This document shows positions 61,207-64,000 of a stretch of 64,000 bases of DNA, piece after piece. Origin of the DNA: Epiperipatus broadwayi. Taxonomy: Eukaryota > Onychophora > Udeonychophora > Euonychophora > Peripatidae. Position 1 is the first letter of the stretch. Every line of letters starts with the position of its first letter. The stretch lies in NCBI GenBank assembly GCA_028023455.1, contig JAQFVV010012968.1:1-64000 (forward strand). The letters are read 5' to 3'. The translations under genes were made by a program, and so were the position numbers. The notes beneath the pieces are model-generated. The model was not told the origin of the DNA. It made no database searches and was given only the letters and a program-made list of their open reading frames with translations.

Positions 61207-62780
61207 TGTGCCAAGGCCAAAATTGGCACATGTATATAAAATAATTTTGTCTAAAAAAAAAAAAAATATTTATTATTAAAATCTTTCTTAAAAGAGTTTA
61301 AAAAAAAATAGAAATTAATTGATTAAAAGGGGAGACGGGGAGTTTTGTTTAGAAAAAATAAAACTAAGAGTTCATAAAAGTTAAAGAGTGTTATTATTAT
61401 AAATTAAAAGCTTCAAAATACAAATCTTTTTTCATTCGAATTGAATAAAAAAAAAAAAATAGTATTAAAACTAGTTTTGATGTGTAGAGTAAAATTATAT
61501 ATGTGCATGCGAATGTAAAATAAATGTATCAGTATTAAATATTATAAATAAATGAAAAATATATTTAAAAAAAAAACACAGTGGTGCGCTACTATTTAAA
61601 GATATGAAAACAACATGTTTTGAAATAGCTACTACTAATTAAACAATCAATCAAAAAACACGTCATAGGATTAGTTATCAATGAAATTTCGACAACACTC
61701 ATTTGCCAGAGGATATTAAAACAAAAAACACTTTGCAGATATAAATAGCTAGATTTTTATTCAGTCTAGTTTCCAGTGACAGTATTATTTCACTTGAGAT
61801 AACAGTGCATTTTTATTATGTATTTAGAAACAAAAATGCATTGTTGAGCAGCTTTTGGAAATATACGCTCGTGCTTCAGCCTTTTTAGTCCAACAAGATC
61901 AGCAAAACCTACCTGTGAAATAATGTCTGCATAACAACTCAGAAATCCTCCATCAAACATTCAGCTGTCCTCAAGAATAAAGCCAATGGATTCACATAAA
62001 ATCTATTCAAGAAACATCCAAATCTAACCGGTTAGATATAATCCATCAGAAGCAGCAGAAGCAGCCAACAACAAGCAATATTCACATTCCCAAAAATCCT
62101 AGGTAAACATTTATTTATTATCATTTATATGTAGTAGCCACCGCTGTAATTCGTAAATATTCAAGATTCAAATTATATGAACTCTATCATACATAAAATG
62201 AACTATTGAAATGTGTGTTTAAGTTTCAAATGCTATTAATGCTTTATTATTATATTTGTGAATGCTATATGAGTTAATATGTGCGTGATCATTATATCAG
62301 TGTTATTAGTTAAATTAGATAAATACCAGTGTTCTACTATTAAAATCTACAAGAATATTTAAATCAAATGTTACTTTAAAAATATGTGTGTGTTAAATCA
62401 GATTTATAAAGATGTTTAAATTTAGTCAATTAATGTTTGGTAATAAATTATCTTTAAACTTAATTAATGTTAATTAAAATAAAATGTTGTCAAATATAAA
62501 CTTTATTTGTCGGTCAATTCTTTTTACCAACCTTTTATTAGTTCTTTCCACCACTAATTTTGTATAATTTTGTTATTGAATTACGATTAGACTGAGCTAG
62601 TTTTAGGGAATGTTTCGAGTGCTAGATTATGAGCCTACTGCCCGAATACATTAGTCTTCAGACTAGCTGGCACCCCAGGGTTTACCCCGAAACAAGTAAA
62701 GTATTTGGATAGTAGGGGTTTGAATCTAGCAGCTGAGATGGGCCATTGTTGATAGTTAAAGCTATCAATAAGATCTCCCA
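61207..62780 (+). repeat. 5' LTR of a second LTR retrotransposon (approximate ends)
   Basis: Matches the remnant at 34.37-35.79 kb over most of its length and is followed by a leader and a gag-like frame. The left end is probably TGTGCCAAGG at 61207, right after a TA tract, where TGCCAA/TTGGCA forms a hairpin. The right end is uncertain (62.75-62.93 kb) because the second LTR is outside the window. Confidence 0.6.
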
Positions 62781-63349
62781 TTTTGCTTGAACGTGCCGGT
62801 TCGTTCACGTAACCTTTATAAGATTATAAATGTATTATGAAGGAGTTTGAAACCGGCCAAAACTTATATATACACATAAGTAAGTGGTTTCAGTAGTTTG
62901 ACCCGGTACATAAGTGGCTTTCCCAAAGTTTGAGGCTGGACCTAAGGAATAATAGTAATCAAATACTGTGTTTCTTGTTTGACAAATTTTTCTATACAAA
63001 AGCTAAATTACATACGTAAAGTGGTATTAATTTAAAAATAAAAAAAAAGAATTGACTGAAACTTTTTTTCTTTTTTAAATGAAGAGAGATTTATGCTATT
63101 TGCGTTAGTTGAAATAAATCATTATGTTAAATCAGAGACAGTTGGGTGTTTGGGCGGAGTTAAAGCATTAAGATCGGGTAGAGAAAAATGGACAAAGGAG
63201 GGGTGGAGTCTGTGTGTATTTCCAGTTTAGTAAGAAATAAATAAAATAATAATTAGTAAACTTATTGAAGTGAATAAAATACTGTATTAAAAATAATGAT
63301 AAAAAGTGTTTAAAATTATAAATTATAAAAAAAATAAAATAAAGCCAAA
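62781..63349 (+). other. Leader between LTR and gag of the second LTR element
   Basis: Holds a short tandem duplication at about 62875-62942 (two runs of ACATAAGTGG followed by AGTTTGA). I could not find a clear primer-binding site. GC is higher than in the surroundings at 63130-63230. Confidence 0.45.
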
Positions 63350-63898
63350 ATGGAGACTCAATGTAAAATTATAGAAAATAGCCCCAACAAGGAAAAAAGA
63401 GAAATCATAGCTTTACTAACCAGCATGTTTTAAAAACAAAAAGAAACAGCCAAAGTATATAAAAAAATAGCTGAAGAGCTTAAAAACCAAAATAATGAAA
63501 TGAAAAGTAAATTGGAAGGGCAAGCTGAAATGCTTGAAAAGTTAAAGGACCAGATTGAAAGGGGCCAAAATAAAATAAAAGAAGAAATTAGGGAAGAAAT
63601 AGAAGAGATTAAAACACAAGTAAAAAATCAAGAGGTCGTAGAAGTAGATTTTGTCAAAGAAAATAAGGAAGTTGAGGTCATCAAAGAGATAGTAGAGTCA
63701 GATAGTGGTAAATATAATAGTTTGGAAATAGAAATTAAATTAGAATCAAATAGCATTGCTACAGAGAAAGTAGAAACAAATGTAGATCAAGAAATAGAAG
63801 AGAGACATAAGTTCAAGTTAGAAGATAGCGTTGAAAAGTTTTTACAAAAAGTTAAAAAGGTTAAAGTAAAAGTCCACGTTTGTTTTAAACGTAGATAG
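63350..63898 (+). pseudogene. gag: Gag-like coiled-coil gene of the second LTR element, broken
   Basis: ATG at 63350 (METQCKIIEN) opens a frame that meets TAA at 63431-63433 after 27 codons and then stays open in the same frame to 63898. The open part (63500-63898 has 132 residues) is Lys/Glu-rich and heptad-like: KLEGQAEMLEKLKDQIERG, EEIREEIEEIKTQVK, then an acidic stretch and a basic end KVKKVKVKVHVCFKRR. This is the same general build as the N-terminal Gag at 18304, but the sequence is not clearly alike. The stop at 63896 arises from a 70-base tandem duplication that shifts the frame. The gene continues beyond the window, so whether a capsid or pol follows is unknown. The assignment to Gag rests on position after an LTR and on composition. 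Confidence 0.6.
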
Positions 63899-63963
63899 CG
63901 TTGAAAAGTTTTTACAAAAAGTTAAAAAGGTTAAAGTAAAAGTCCACATTTGTTTTAAACATA
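63824..63963 (+). repeat. 70-bp tandem duplication
   Basis: GATAGCGTTGAAAAGTTTTT and the next 50 bases repeat at 63824 and 63894 with two differences (CACGTTTG/CACATTTG; ACGTAG/ACATAG). Confidence 0.97.
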
Positions 63964-64000
63964 GATTTAAAATAAAAAGAAAGCGTAGGAAAAAATATTC

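Overview
This window looks like AT-rich intergenic or intronic DNA from an invertebrate animal genome. I judge that from the metazoan-type mobile elements (RTE-type and L1/Tx1-like LINEs, a Penelope-like element, a piggyBac-type transposase, LTR elements with coiled-coil Gag), the many long (TA)n tracts, and the absence of any bacterial gene arrangement. The sequence does not let me name the species. I found no host protein-coding gene, tRNA or rRNA gene I would defend. Nearly all readable structure is mobile-element DNA, most of it decayed.

Layout. 0.8-1.5 kb: 3' end of a LINE. 1.6-5.15 kb: a non-coding 3.2-3.5 kb repeat with a second copy at 45.6-48.8 kb, same orientation, both bounded by (TA)n. 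9.3-11.1 kb: a broken piggyBac-like transposase (minus). 11.6-12.8 kb: a 206-224 bp tandem repeat that is one arm of a foldback. 15.8-22.5 kb: the best-preserved element, an LTR retrotransposon with 1.86 kb LTRs, a CTAT target-site duplication, a PBS-like and a PPT-like site, and a gag gene but no pol. 23.3-23.8, 34.1-34.4, 37.2-38.1, 41.1-41.3 and 55.5-55.7 kb: long palindromes (foldback/MITE-like), several abutting (TA)n. 29, 15 and 40-41 kb: a dispersed repeat with a tRNA-like box A/box B segment. 34.4-35.8 kb: a diverged LTR remnant related to the LTR at 61.2-62.8 kb. 38.8-39.6, 41.6 and 57.1-57.4 kb: a repeat carrying hammerhead-ribozyme-like cores. 41.7-44.4 kb: a 5'-truncated LINE with AATAAA and an A-tail. 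49.0-49.7 kb: a short RTE 3' end, a foldback fragment, and a GC-richer ~70 bp periodic array built on AGGTGGCGCTG-like motifs. 50.8-53.8 and 58.7-61.2 kb: two copies of one RTE-type LINE (both minus). 56.1-57.1 kb: a Penelope-like reverse transcriptase remnant with traces of a GIY-YIG domain. 61.2 kb to the end: the 5' part of a second LTR retrotransposon running off the window, with a broken coiled-coil gag.

The elements do not form a pathway; they are a nested record of insertions. The items most worth following are the gag-only LTR element, the hammerhead-bearing Penelope-associated repeats, the paired TA-bounded 3.2 kb repeats, the foldback family ending next to (TA)n, and the GC-rich periodic array. 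All similarity statements are reading-by-eye judgements; no search was run.
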